A stretch of 64,000 nt of DNA. Source: an uncultured Flavobacteriales bacterium. GTDB taxonomy: Bacteria; Bacteroidota; Bacteroidia; Flavobacteriales; Schleiferiaceae. Shown piece after piece: positions 44,391 through 53,545 of this stretch (the first letter of the stretch is position 1; every line of letters starts with the position of its first letter). Where the stretch lies: positions 248,001 to 312,000 of the forward strand of contig CAJXKC010000001.1 in the NCBI GenBank assembly GCA_913055685.1. The letters are read 5' to 3'. The translations under genes and the position numbers were made by a program. The notes beneath the pieces are model-generated. The model was given only the letters and a program-made list of their open reading frames with translations. It ran no database searches and was not told the DNA's origin.

Positions 44391-45263
44391 ATGAGCCGTA
44401 AAGATTCCAGAAAGCCCAATTCTAGGGTTAAAGCAAGTAATGCAGGTGGTGATAAAAAACCATTTCGCAAGGCCGGAGGTAAAGGTCCGAAGCGACCGAT
44501 AAAACCTCAAAATGAAAAAAACTTTAACGTAAAAGCCAATACCGAAGGGCAAAAAGGACCGATTCGACTCAACCGCTTCTTGGCCAATGCCGGTATTTGT
44601 AGTCGCCGTGAAGCGGATAAATTGATTGCTGCCGGATTGGTGGAAATCAATGGTAAGGTCGTACAAGAGATGGGACATAAAGTGGGCCCTCGTGATACCG
44701 TAAAGTTTAACGGCAGCTTGGTAAGACGCGAAAAGAAAGTGTATTACGTACTAAACAAGCCCAAAGGTTTTATCACTACCACCGACGATCCCAAAGCTCG
44801 GAAAACCGTGATGGAATTAGTAGCCAACACCGGACAGGAACGTATTTATCCGGTTGGTCGCCTCGACCGGCAAACCACTGGCGTACTGTTATTTACTAAT
44901 GATGGTGATTTCGCTAAAAAACTTACCCATCCTTCACACGGTGCGCGAAAGGTTTATGATGTTACCCTCGATAAAAAATTAAGCATGCCCGACTTCCACG
45001 CCATTGCGGAGGGCTTAGAGCTTAACGATGGCCCTATTAAGGTTGACGAGATTAGCTTTGTGGAAGGAAAAGACAAAAACCAGGTTGGGGTAGTGCTTCA
45101 CTCAGGTCGCAACCGCATTGTGCGTCGCATCTTCCAACACCTAGGTTACGAAGTGGTAAAATTAGACCGCACCGTTTTTGCGGGCGTAACAAAAAAGAAC
45201 CTTCGCAGAGGACAATGGCGTAGCTTAAGTCCAAAAGAAGTGGATCTTTTAATGATGCATTAA
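44391..45263 (+). CDS. RluB/RsuA-family rRNA pseudouridine synthase
   Basis: The 290-residue product has a long Lys/Arg-rich low-complexity N-terminal tail (about 1-60, likely RNA-binding), an S4 domain (RLNRFLANAGICSRREADKL), and a catalytic domain with the active-site Asp in GRLDRQTTGVLL. It fits the RluB/RsuA/RluF group that modifies ribosomal RNA; which nucleotide is modified cannot be read from sequence. I chose the ATG at 44391 because a consensus promoter lies within the longer open frame. Confidence 0.93.
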   Translation: MSRKDSRKPNSRVKASNAGGDKKPFRKAGGKGPKRPIKPQNEKNFNVKANTEGQKGPIRLNRFLANAGICSRREADKLIAAGLVEINGKVVQEMGHKVGPRDTVKFNGSLVRREKKVYYVLNKPKGFITTTDDPKARKTVMELVANTGQERIYPVGRLDRQTTGVLLFTNDGDFAKKLTHPSHGARKVYDVTLDKKLSMPDFHAIAEGLELNDGPIKVDEISFVEGKDKNQVGVVLHSGRNRIVRRIFQHLGYEVVKLDRTVFAGVTKKNLRRGQWRSLSPKEVDLLMMH

Positions 45264-45300
45264 TCAGAAAAATCACTTCTTTCGCGTTTAGGATTTGAGG

Positions 45301-47733
45301 ATGGGAAAACGAATTATCAAAACATTCGCCTGGATCCTAGGCATTCTAGTACTGTTGCTTGGTTTAAGCATCGGCTTTCTCTTTTGGAAGCAGGATAAGA
45401 TTAAAGCAATGGTAATTGATTCGCTGAATGAAAATCTGAATGGCGAAATTTCGGTGGCGCAGGCAGAAATTAGCCTGCGTAAATTCCCTTTGGCGGCCAT
45501 TGAATTAGAGCAAGTTCTCGCTAAGGGTTCAAATGATTTAAACGACACATTATTTCAAGTAGAATCCCTGTTCCTAGAGTTTAGGTTGTGGGATGTTTTT
45601 GGCGATCAAATTCCTCTTCAGGCTTTAAGCCTCGAAAACGGCGATCTACATTTAATCCAAAGGGGAACAGTCAATAATTGGTCCATTTTTAAATCAAGCG
45701 AAGACCAAGATGGCGAATTTTCGCTGAGCATTGCCGCCCTAAAATTCGTAGATATTCGCTTCGACTTTCGTAAAGACGATGACCTATACATAAAGGCTTA
45801 TGCGGCAAGCGCGAGCGCTCAGGGAACTTTTAGCTCCAAAAATTGGGGCTTAAACTTAGCCATTGACGCCTATGCCGATGCGGTTGAAATGGAGGGCACT
45901 TCATACTTAAACTTCCCTCTTAACTTTATTGCCTCAGCCGAATTAAAAGGAGCGGAAAACATTGTTTTGCAACTTTTAAGTCTCCAGATCGATGAGCAGT
46001 CTGGCTTTAGTGGCTACTATTCCAGTGAAGGGGAAGGATTGTTTGAATTGAATCACCCCAAATTAGACCTCCAACCCAGCATTGCTCTATACAGGGAGCT
46101 GTCTTACCCCTGGCCAGAGGACTTAGATATTCGGGCCTTGGCCAAAACAACCTTACGAGTACTACCAAAAAATAATGGCGACACCCGTATCGAGGTTTAT
46201 GCAGAAAGTACTTCCCTTAAAATAAAGTATGCCGATTGGCCACAAGAGGATTTAAAAGCACGGCTCGAATACTTTAAGCAGGGCAAATTCGATCGGCTCG
46301 AAATTCGTGAGTTAAAAGAAGCGGATAATAGCTTACAATTGGTAGGAACTATCCGACAATTACAAAAACCCAATCTCAGTTTAGACTTATCCTTTAGAAA
46401 AGACGCTGCTTTCTGGCAGTCTTTTTTAAAGCGAGACTTCTCCATTGAGAAAGGCCAATTAAGTGGTCAAATGAAATTGCAGGGCCAGTTCAACCAATGG
46501 GAGGACATCCTAAGCGAGCGTCTTAATGCTAGCAATATTAATGGGGCCTTGCGCTTATCTGAGGTAGATTTGAAACTTCCGGATGGAACATTATTCGAAA
46601 GCATTAATGGCAAACTGCGCTTTAAAAACCGTTCCATTTATGTAGACAGCCTTAGCCTGGAGCGAAATAAAAGCGATCTAGCCTTAAACGGGGAGCTGCG
46701 GGATTTGTGGTCCTATTTATTCCAGGCCAACGGAGTGTTAGCCTTAAAGGCTGATTTGAAAGCCCAGCAAATTATTTTAGAGGACTTTATTTCGGAAAAC
46801 GAGAGTGAAGCCGATAGTTCCGGTTTGCTGAGTTGGAAAGATCGCTTGCAGTTTGGACTTAATATCAAAGTGGCCTCCTTTAGTTTCCGAAACTTCCAAG
46901 CAAAACAACTGAGTGGTGCCCTTGCCATTAATAAAGACCGGATTCGGGGAGACGGGATTAAACTTAGTGCCGACCAGGGTGCTTACGAAGGTAAATTCCA
47001 GATTGCGCAATTGTCTAATGGACTGGCATTCACCGGCACCTTACGAGCCGATAAGGTAGATGTACACTCTGTATTTAAAAGCTTTGACAACTTTAATCAG
47101 ACTACCCTCACTGCAGATAATCTTGCCGGGCGACTAAGTGTTTTTACCAATATTGAAGCCCCCTTAAGCAAAGATTTGCGTTTGGATAGCAAAGGATTAA
47201 AACTGCAAAGCGAAATGACCATTGAAGCGGGTCACCTAAAAAACTATGAACCGATGCAGGCCCTTTCGCGCTTTGCAGAAGTGGAAGAGTTAAAGGATGT
47301 GAGCTTTAAAACCTTAAAAAATACCATAAGCATCGAAAATGGTATTATCCAGATTCCCGAAATGGCCATTGCTTCGAATGTTATAGATATGGACCTAAGC
47401 GGCACCCATAGTTTCGAGAATGAAATCAATTATTTGGTAAAACTGCGCTTAGGTGACGTGCTCTTTGCTAAGAATGATCGAGAACCTAGCAATGATGAAT
47501 TCGAAGAGCATCTTACCATCGCCAAACGCGATGATGATCACCGTATTCCCATCTCCATAAAAGGTACGGTAGATAATCCAGAGATCTCAATAAATGCTGG
47601 CGCCCTAGGCGATGCCTTGGAGAAAGATCTCAAACAGCAAAAAGAAGAATTAAAAGATATTTTTAAGAAGGAAGAGCCTAAAAAACAGAAGGGTACTGGC
47701 ATGACCTTCGAATGGGACGACGGCGCACCCTAG
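45301..47733 (+). CDS. AsmA-like family protein
   Basis: An 810-residue envelope protein with one N-terminal membrane helix (about 5-27) and a long repeated beta-strand body containing several ~20-residue strand-turn units with SFEN/LRL patterns (e.g. LALEQVLAKG, LSGTHSFENEINYLV near the C-terminus), as in AsmA/TamB-like proteins thought to bridge phospholipid transport to the outer membrane. It ends in a Lys/Glu-rich tail (LKDIFKKEEPKKQ). I chose the ATG at 45301; the TTG at 45295 adds two residues. It is the last gene before the surface-export cluster. Confidence 0.87.
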   Translation: MGKRIIKTFAWILGILVLLLGLSIGFLFWKQDKIKAMVIDSLNENLNGEISVAQAEISLRKFPLAAIELEQVLAKGSNDLNDTLFQVESLFLEFRLWDVFGDQIPLQALSLENGDLHLIQRGTVNNWSIFKSSEDQDGEFSLSIAALKFVDIRFDFRKDDDLYIKAYAASASAQGTFSSKNWGLNLAIDAYADAVEMEGTSYLNFPLNFIASAELKGAENIVLQLLSLQIDEQSGFSGYYSSEGEGLFELNHPKLDLQPSIALYRELSYPWPEDLDIRALAKTTLRVLPKNNGDTRIEVYAESTSLKIKYADWPQEDLKARLEYFKQGKFDRLEIRELKEADNSLQLVGTIRQLQKPNLSLDLSFRKDAAFWQSFLKRDFSIEKGQLSGQMKLQGQFNQWEDILSERLNASNINGALRLSEVDLKLPDGTLFESINGKLRFKNRSIYVDSLSLERNKSDLALNGELRDLWSYLFQANGVLALKADLKAQQIILEDFISENESEADSSGLLSWKDRLQFGLNIKVASFSFRNFQAKQLSGALAINKDRIRGDGIKLSADQGAYEGKFQIAQLSNGLAFTGTLRADKVDVHSVFKSFDNFNQTTLTADNLAGRLSVFTNIEAPLSKDLRLDSKGLKLQSEMTIEAGHLKNYEPMQALSRFAEVEELKDVSFKTLKNTISIENGIIQIPEMAIASNVIDMDLSGTHSFENEINYLVKLRLGDVLFAKNDREPSNDEFEEHLTIAKRDDDHRIPISIKGTVDNPEISINAGALGDALEKDLKQQKEELKDIFKKEEPKKQKGTGMTFEWDDGAP

Positions 47734-47796
47734 TCTTAATTTAGACTTAACATGCATGCATAGTAAATTCGTATCTTCGCGCCCCAATTAATTAGC

Positions 47797-49083
47797 ATGC
47801 TGCGAATTAGAATAGCGGTTCTTCTTTTCATCTCCTTTGGTCTTTTTGGCCAAACAGAAGACATTAAGGTGGTTTCTTACAACCTAATGTATTACAAGAC
47901 TTCAAGTGCGCCTTGTACCCATAGTCGCACCACTACTCAGCGTGACAACGATCTAAAGAATATCATCTCCTACTTAGCCCCAGATATTTTTGTGGCTCAA
48001 GAATTAGGCACGGCGGCGGTAAACCCTTTGGTTATAATGGCCGATATCTTAAATGTTGACGGGGTTAACCATTTCCAAAGAGCGGCCAGCAGCAATAACA
48101 GTTCGAGCTCCTTGGTTAATATGCTTTGGTACAATCGCGACAAGCTTGCGCTGATCGGCCAGGATAAAATTGAATTGGACCTCAACAATGTACCCATCAT
48201 ACGGGTAATCGATTTCTATCATCTATATGTTAAAGATCAAGGTTTAGGTAATCCAGGTATCGACACCGTTTTTCTTAGCATAGGAGTAGCGCATTTAAAG
48301 GCAGGAAATAGTAGTGCCGATGCTAGTCAGCGAGACCGTGCTACCGAAGCGGTGATGGAATACATCGAAAACTTAGGTCATGATAATGTCCTTTTTGCCG
48401 GCGACTTTAACGTTTACAGCGCCAGTGAAGCGGCCTTTCAAAACCTGGTCAATTACAATGCCAACCCCAGCATTAGTTTAAACGACCCTGTTAATCAATT
48501 GGGCTCGTGGAATAACAATAGTAATTTCGCTACCGTGCATACACAGAGTACTCACTCCTCTTCAGGTGGTTGTTTTTCGGGCGGAGGTATGGACGATCGT
48601 TTCGACTTTATTCTGGCCTCGGATGCCATCATCAATAACACCGCTGGTTTGGCATACACCAATTACCGCACCGTGGGCCAGGATGGTGGCAGCTATAACA
48701 ATAGTTTATCGACCAATAACAATACCGATGTACCTTCTTCGGTGGCCTCTTCACTTTATTTCTTCAGTGATCACCTTCCAGTATCCATGGAGCTGGAAGC
48801 CAGTGTTTCGGGGATTGGCATCAGCGAAAGCGAATTAAAGCAGTCTTCATGGAGTTTTAATAATCCTGTAAAAGGAGATTTAGAAATTAGTCTGGAGGAT
48901 ATCCTGAGCCGAGAAGTGCTGGAAATCAATATCTTCGACCTGCAAGGAAGAAGGGTATATCAGGCAATGAATAAAAATAAAAATGAGCACAGAATAGCTT
49001 GCGAGACATGGGATTCTGGCTTATATATGATACAAGTTCGTGCGGGTAACTGGGCGGAAACTCGGAAAGTAATTGTACTATGA
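47797..49083 (+). CDS. Secreted endonuclease/exonuclease/phosphatase-family protein with T9SS type A sorting domain
   Basis: The 428-residue product has a signal peptide (about 1-19) and an EEP fold with its catalytic set intact: VVSYNLM (Asn about 29), AQELG (Glu about 69), GVAHLK (His about 166), AGDFNVY (Asp 203, Asn 205), DDRFDFIL (Asp about 270) and SDHLPV (Asp 325, His 326). A type A sorting domain follows (about 345-428, DLQGRRVYQ, ending TRKVIVL). Members cleave DNA, RNA, phosphoinositides or sphingomyelin; the substrate is not fixed by sequence. First gene of an eleven-gene export cluster; it overlaps the next by 4 bases. Confidence 0.9.
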   Translation: MLRIRIAVLLFISFGLFGQTEDIKVVSYNLMYYKTSSAPCTHSRTTTQRDNDLKNIISYLAPDIFVAQELGTAAVNPLVIMADILNVDGVNHFQRAASSNNSSSSLVNMLWYNRDKLALIGQDKIELDLNNVPIIRVIDFYHLYVKDQGLGNPGIDTVFLSIGVAHLKAGNSSADASQRDRATEAVMEYIENLGHDNVLFAGDFNVYSASEAAFQNLVNYNANPSISLNDPVNQLGSWNNNSNFATVHTQSTHSSSGGCFSGGGMDDRFDFILASDAIINNTAGLAYTNYRTVGQDGGSYNNSLSTNNNTDVPSSVASSLYFFSDHLPVSMELEASVSGIGISESELKQSSWSFNNPVKGDLEISLEDILSREVLEINIFDLQGRRVYQAMNKNKNEHRIACETWDSGLYMIQVRAGNWAETRKVIVL

Positions 49084-51254
49084 GAAAGATCCTAAGCTTA
49101 GCCATTATTTTAGGATTAGCAAGCACCGGGCTTTTTGCCCAAGCTAGCTTTCAGGAAAAAACCACCAATGCTAGTAATGTTCGTTTAAACGTTACTAACC
49201 TAGGTACTTTTGGAAATGCTTTTCGCGGTTACCGCGATGGAACCGGTAATCCCAGTGCCGAATATCCTGCGGGCTCAGGGGTAGAACACCTTTTTGAAGG
49301 TGGTATTTGGATTGGCGGTAAGGAAAATGGTGGTCAGCTTGTGGTTTCCACTTCCGCCTATGACGCTCCCCAAGGTTATGCGCCGGGTCGTGGCGGATTC
49401 GAATTTCACGTCGATACCAGTATTACTGGCGTAGATCGCAGCTTACAAGAACGTTCGTCTTTATTCGACAGTCGTTACTTCGACCCCAATGCCGTTTCGC
49501 ATCAAGACTATGTAGCTACTTTCAGCGACAAAAGCATCGTTGTTCCTGGCACGCAGATTCCCATTTCTGACCATACGCGCCCAATGAATGTGCGGGTGGA
49601 AATGGAAACCTATAACTGGAACTACAATTTCACCGATTTTATGGTAATTGTAAACCTGCGTTTTTACAATGAGGGTCAGAATACCTACGATGATGTTTAC
49701 ACCGCACTCTGGAATAACACCGTGGTGCGTAACGTAAACATTACCCCTGCCGGTGCCGGAGGCTCCGCCTTTTACAACCGCGGTGGCAATGGTTTTATGG
49801 ACTCCCTTCACCTGGCCTATTGTTACGATGCGGCCGGAGACCTGGGCTTTACTGAATCTTATGTGGGTCAGAAATTCCTCGGGGCTACCGATAAGGAAGG
49901 TTTCCATCACCCCGACCTCGACTCCAATTACAATCCCATCAGCGGAAGCTGGGAGCTTGATGAGTTCGACTTAAATTACAACGCCTGGGTTTTTAACGAT
50001 TTTAGCGCCGATTTTGCCTTCCCGGTATCGGAAAACGACCGTTACCAGAAAATGAGTCAGGGTTTAAACCAAAATCCCTGTTGGACCAATCCCAATGACC
50101 CTAATTGTGGCGGGCGCGATTTTCAAGCAGAATTAAACCAGGCGGGAAACCGATCGGACCTAATTTCGGCGGGACCCTTCAATAGTTTTGGTCCGGGTGA
50201 CGTAATCGAAGTTTCCTTCGCCTACGTATTCGCGAAGAAAAATGAAGACGGTAATCCCAATCAAGATAACAATCTAGTACAACGTCAAAACCTAATTACC
50301 AATGCCGGCTGGGCACAGCAAGCCTATAACGGCGAAGACCGCAATTTTAACGGTCTTCTGGATGCAGGAGAAGATAATGATGGCAACGGTGAGATCACCC
50401 GCTTTATCCTTCCTTCACCGCCAAATATTCCTCGCACCCGTATTGAACCGGGCGATGGTCAGATTGAAGTGTTTTGGGCCGATAATGCGGAAGCCAGCAT
50501 TGACCCAATATCCAACCGCCAAGATTTTGAAGGCTACCGTCTTTACCTATCAAAAACTGGTTTTGATGTAACTGGCGTACCCGACCTTGCACGCGATTTC
50601 ACCATGATTGCTCAGTACGATAAGGCCGGAAACAATCTTTTTAATGAGACCGGTTTTACTTCGATAAAATTAGCCGAGCCGCTTTACTTTGAGGACGACA
50701 CTACTGCTTATCATTATCGCTATGTAATTGACAATGTGCCTAATGGATGGCAGTTTGCCGTGGCCGTTACCGCCTTTGACGAAGGAAACCCTGAGAGTAA
50801 TTTGGAATCCTTAGAGTCTAGTTTCTTAGCCAATAACTACCGTGCCTTTGCCGGAACCGGACCGAATGAAAACATGGATGCGAATGCACCCTTCGTTTAC
50901 CCAAACCCTTATTACTATGGCGCTGCTTGGGAAGGAAAGTCCAATTTTCAAGAAGAGAGTCGTAAAATCATATTTGCCAATCTACCCGCCCGCTGCGTAA
51001 TCCGCATTTATACTGCGGGAGGCGACTTCATCGATGAAATTCGTCACGATGAAAACTACGATGGTAGCGATACCCGTTGGTTCCGAACTTTTGGGGCCGA
51101 AGATGCAGGTGAAAACCGCTTTAGTGGTGGCGAACATGCCTGGGACCTTTTATCTATAGAAAGTCAAATTATTAGTCGGGGTCTTTATATGTTCTCGGTC
51201 GAGGACCTCGATACTGGTGAAAAGAAGACCGGAAAATTTGTGATAATCAAGTAA
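49080..51254 (+). CDS. Large secreted protein with Ca-binding-like loop, unknown function
   Basis: A 724-residue protein with a signal peptide (about 1-20). The N-terminal ~400 residues are strand-rich with many Asn/Gly/Asp, including a Cys pair in NQNPCWTNPNDPNCGG. A loop at about 420-435 (DRNFNGLLDAGEDNDGNGE) has the Asp/Asn/Gly spacing of EF-hand or thrombospondin type-3 calcium sites. A fibronectin-type segment (EVFWADNAEASID...FEGYRLYLS) follows, then a C-terminal ~90 residues containing VYPNPYYYG and a FVIIK end that resembles a T9SS-type/FlgD-like C-terminal domain. Start overlaps the nuclease gene by 4 bases. Family not recognised. Confidence 0.85.
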   Translation: MRKILSLAIILGLASTGLFAQASFQEKTTNASNVRLNVTNLGTFGNAFRGYRDGTGNPSAEYPAGSGVEHLFEGGIWIGGKENGGQLVVSTSAYDAPQGYAPGRGGFEFHVDTSITGVDRSLQERSSLFDSRYFDPNAVSHQDYVATFSDKSIVVPGTQIPISDHTRPMNVRVEMETYNWNYNFTDFMVIVNLRFYNEGQNTYDDVYTALWNNTVVRNVNITPAGAGGSAFYNRGGNGFMDSLHLAYCYDAAGDLGFTESYVGQKFLGATDKEGFHHPDLDSNYNPISGSWELDEFDLNYNAWVFNDFSADFAFPVSENDRYQKMSQGLNQNPCWTNPNDPNCGGRDFQAELNQAGNRSDLISAGPFNSFGPGDVIEVSFAYVFAKKNEDGNPNQDNNLVQRQNLITNAGWAQQAYNGEDRNFNGLLDAGEDNDGNGEITRFILPSPPNIPRTRIEPGDGQIEVFWADNAEASIDPISNRQDFEGYRLYLSKTGFDVTGVPDLARDFTMIAQYDKAGNNLFNETGFTSIKLAEPLYFEDDTTAYHYRYVIDNVPNGWQFAVAVTAFDEGNPESNLESLESSFLANNYRAFAGTGPNENMDANAPFVYPNPYYYGAAWEGKSNFQEESRKIIFANLPARCVIRIYTAGGDFIDEIRHDENYDGSDTRWFRTFGAEDAGENRFSGGEHAWDLLSIESQIISRGLYMFSVEDLDTGEKKTGKFVIIK

Positions 51255-51261
51255 ACTAAAA

Positions 51262-53493
51262 ATGACAATGAGAAGAATCCTTACTCTTTGTGTAGCGCTG
51301 ATTAGTTCAGCAGTGATGTATGGCCAAAGCTACCCTTTGGTTAGCATCAAACAAATTAACACGCCGATTGACCTAGCGGCCTGTAATGATACCTCCACCT
51401 ATTTAGGTGATACCGTTCGCTTTCGTGCGCACGTGGTAACCGATGGTGGTCTATCTGAAGTAGCCTCTGGTTCTGTTCAAGGTGGCAACCGTCCTTTCAT
51501 TTACATGATTGACACCGCAAGCAACGGAGTTGTTGACTCCCTTAGCGGTATCGAGGTAATGGGTGTATACACCGATGGAAGTGGAAACTTACAGCCTATC
51601 CCAGGTTTCACGGCTCTATTACAAGGTGATAAAGTAGAGGTAACCGGTGTTGTAGAGCAGTTTGATGGTAACACGCAATTTACCACCATTGATGTAAACT
51701 CGGTAACTCTTTTAGCTTCGGGCGACTTATTGCCTTCTGCTTTTGTACCTAAAGCCCTAAGTGCAGGTGACCTTAACGACAACCAACGCGTAAACAATGT
51801 ACAAACCGGTGAATGGTGGCAAAACAGCTTTATTGAGCTTACCAATGTAACCGTAGTACAGGTAATTCCTTTTAGCGGTAACCGTGTGAGCTTTAACGTA
51901 GCCGACGCAAATGGTAATGTGGTTAACGTATCCGACCGTTTCTTAGCGCAACGTACCTCATCTCACACCGTGGTTAACCCTAACTCACCTTCTACTACTG
52001 GTACTGGATCTTTCGTAGCGCCTTCAGTAGGTACTTTCTACTCAAGCCTAAAAGGTATTATGCGTCACTCTGCCAACGGTTGTACTGGTGGTACTGGACG
52101 CGGTTACGAAATAAACCCATTCGATACATCTCACTATGCAGTAGGTGCTACAGCGCCAAGCATTACTAATGTATTGAGCTTCCCGGTTGTACCAAGCAGC
52201 AGTGATTCTGTATTGATTAGTGCAGACATTACTGATGCCGACGGAACTATTGACACCGTTCAATTATTCTGGAGCGCTAATGCCAGCACTCCAAGCGGAT
52301 CATTTACCTCTGTAAACATGGTAAACACTAGCGGTAATACTTATGAGTACTACGTTCCCGCTCAGGCTGATGGTTCTTTAGTGCGTTATTACATTCGTGC
52401 AGTAGACAATGACGGTTCGGCGGTATTATTCCCTTCTAGCCCATCTAGTCAAGTAGATCCTTATGTTAATCACTACAGTGTTCGTGATAATGGTTTACGC
52501 ATCTTCGATATTCAGTATAGCGGAAATGGCACCGGCGAAAGTGTATTCGAAGGCCAGACCGTAACTGTACGTGGATTCATCACTGCCGCTCGTCGCGACT
52601 GTGACTTAGAATATGTGTACCTACAGGATCCTAACGACACTATTTTCGCAGGTATTGCTTTAATTCCTAACCAGGATTTAGATAATGTATACCGCGATCA
52701 AGAGATTCAGGTTACTGGTCAGGTGCAAGAAACTTTTGGGGTTACTTATTTAAACGTAGACAGTTATATCGGTCTTAACAATACCCAGACTATCATGCCT
52801 ACTCCAGTAGATCCTTCCGATCCTAATTTGGACATGGAAATGTACGAGGGTATGTTAATCTCTTATCAGAACCCTAATGGTGGTCAGGTTTACGTTAGCG
52901 ATGAAAACGCCGGTTTCGGTGAATACCGCATTGCAACCGACCCAAGCTTCGGCTCAAGCCAATCTTCTCGTGTATTAGCTGGTCGTCAATCAGGAACAAG
53001 TGCTACTTCTAGCCTTTACGTTTCCTTAATTTCTGACTCAAGCTACGTAACCAGCGGTGGTAACCTTATGGTTCCTGCCGTAATTACCCAGAATGGCATG
53101 TCTATGGACGCTATGCACGGTGTGCTTTGGTACAGCTTCGGTAACTACAAATTATTACCACGTAACAACTTCGACATTGTGAACTTGAGCACTCCTCTTG
53201 ACACAACGAACTGTAACGTACCTACTAACGTAAGCATCAACGAAAATCTAATTGGTGAATTGGCAGTTTATCCTAATCCTGCTAAAACCACAGTTAACGT
53301 GGTCAACACCAATGGTGAACCGGTAAACGTTCAAATCATTGATCTTAACGGACGTGTTATCCTTGAGACTCAAAAGTCTCAGTCTATTCAAGTATTAGAC
53401 GTAAATAACTTGGTTCCTGGTGTATACATTTTAAAAGCCAGCAGCCAAAACGGTGAATTTGTGAAAACTCACAAAGTAGTTATCGGAAACTAA
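51262..53493 (+). CDS. Secreted OB-fold protein with T9SS type A sorting domain
   Basis: A 743-residue protein with a signal peptide (about 1-21), a first OB-like nucleic-acid/ligand-binding-type fold (about 25-155: LGDTVRFRAHVVTDGG ... GDKVEVTGVVEQFDGNTQ), a Ser/Thr-rich linker, an Ig/fibronectin-type unit (about 305-395: DADGTIDTVQLFWS), a second OB-like unit (about 415-515: FEGQTVTVRGFITAARRDC), and a type A sorting domain (LAVYPNPAKTTVNVV...THKVVIGN). Codon use is strongly biased toward preferred codons, unlike its neighbours, implying high expression. It is followed by a strong terminator. Confidence 0.9.
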   Translation: MTMRRILTLCVALISSAVMYGQSYPLVSIKQINTPIDLAACNDTSTYLGDTVRFRAHVVTDGGLSEVASGSVQGGNRPFIYMIDTASNGVVDSLSGIEVMGVYTDGSGNLQPIPGFTALLQGDKVEVTGVVEQFDGNTQFTTIDVNSVTLLASGDLLPSAFVPKALSAGDLNDNQRVNNVQTGEWWQNSFIELTNVTVVQVIPFSGNRVSFNVADANGNVVNVSDRFLAQRTSSHTVVNPNSPSTTGTGSFVAPSVGTFYSSLKGIMRHSANGCTGGTGRGYEINPFDTSHYAVGATAPSITNVLSFPVVPSSSDSVLISADITDADGTIDTVQLFWSANASTPSGSFTSVNMVNTSGNTYEYYVPAQADGSLVRYYIRAVDNDGSAVLFPSSPSSQVDPYVNHYSVRDNGLRIFDIQYSGNGTGESVFEGQTVTVRGFITAARRDCDLEYVYLQDPNDTIFAGIALIPNQDLDNVYRDQEIQVTGQVQETFGVTYLNVDSYIGLNNTQTIMPTPVDPSDPNLDMEMYEGMLISYQNPNGGQVYVSDENAGFGEYRIATDPSFGSSQSSRVLAGRQSGTSATSSLYVSLISDSSYVTSGGNLMVPAVITQNGMSMDAMHGVLWYSFGNYKLLPRNNFDIVNLSTPLDTTNCNVPTNVSINENLIGELAVYPNPAKTTVNVVNTNGEPVNVQIIDLNGRVILETQKSQSIQVLDVNNLVPGVYILKASSQNGEFVKTHKVVIGN

Positions 53494-53500
53494 TTTTTTG

Positions 53501-53541
53501 AGGAGTCCCCACTCTTGGTGGGGACTCCTTATTTTAATTTT
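53501..53541 (+). terminator. Strong intrinsic terminator inside the export cluster
   Basis: A perfect 12-bp stem (53501-53512 with 53518-53529) closes a five-base loop TCTTG and is followed by TTATTTTAATTTT. It lies 8 bases after the OB-fold gene's stop and only a few bases before the next gene's ATG at 53546. Confidence 0.9.
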
Positions 53542-53545
53542 AGCC

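Noticed and set aside
47751-47762. Palindrome ATGCATGCAT upstream of the EEP nuclease gene
   Set aside because: Simple-sequence palindromes of this length arise by chance; no second copy or clear promoter geometry supports an operator.
49461-49910. 149-codon minus-strand frame inside the 724-residue gene
   Set aside because: Lies wholly within a well-supported exported protein gene on the other strand and has no signal peptide or recognisable domain.
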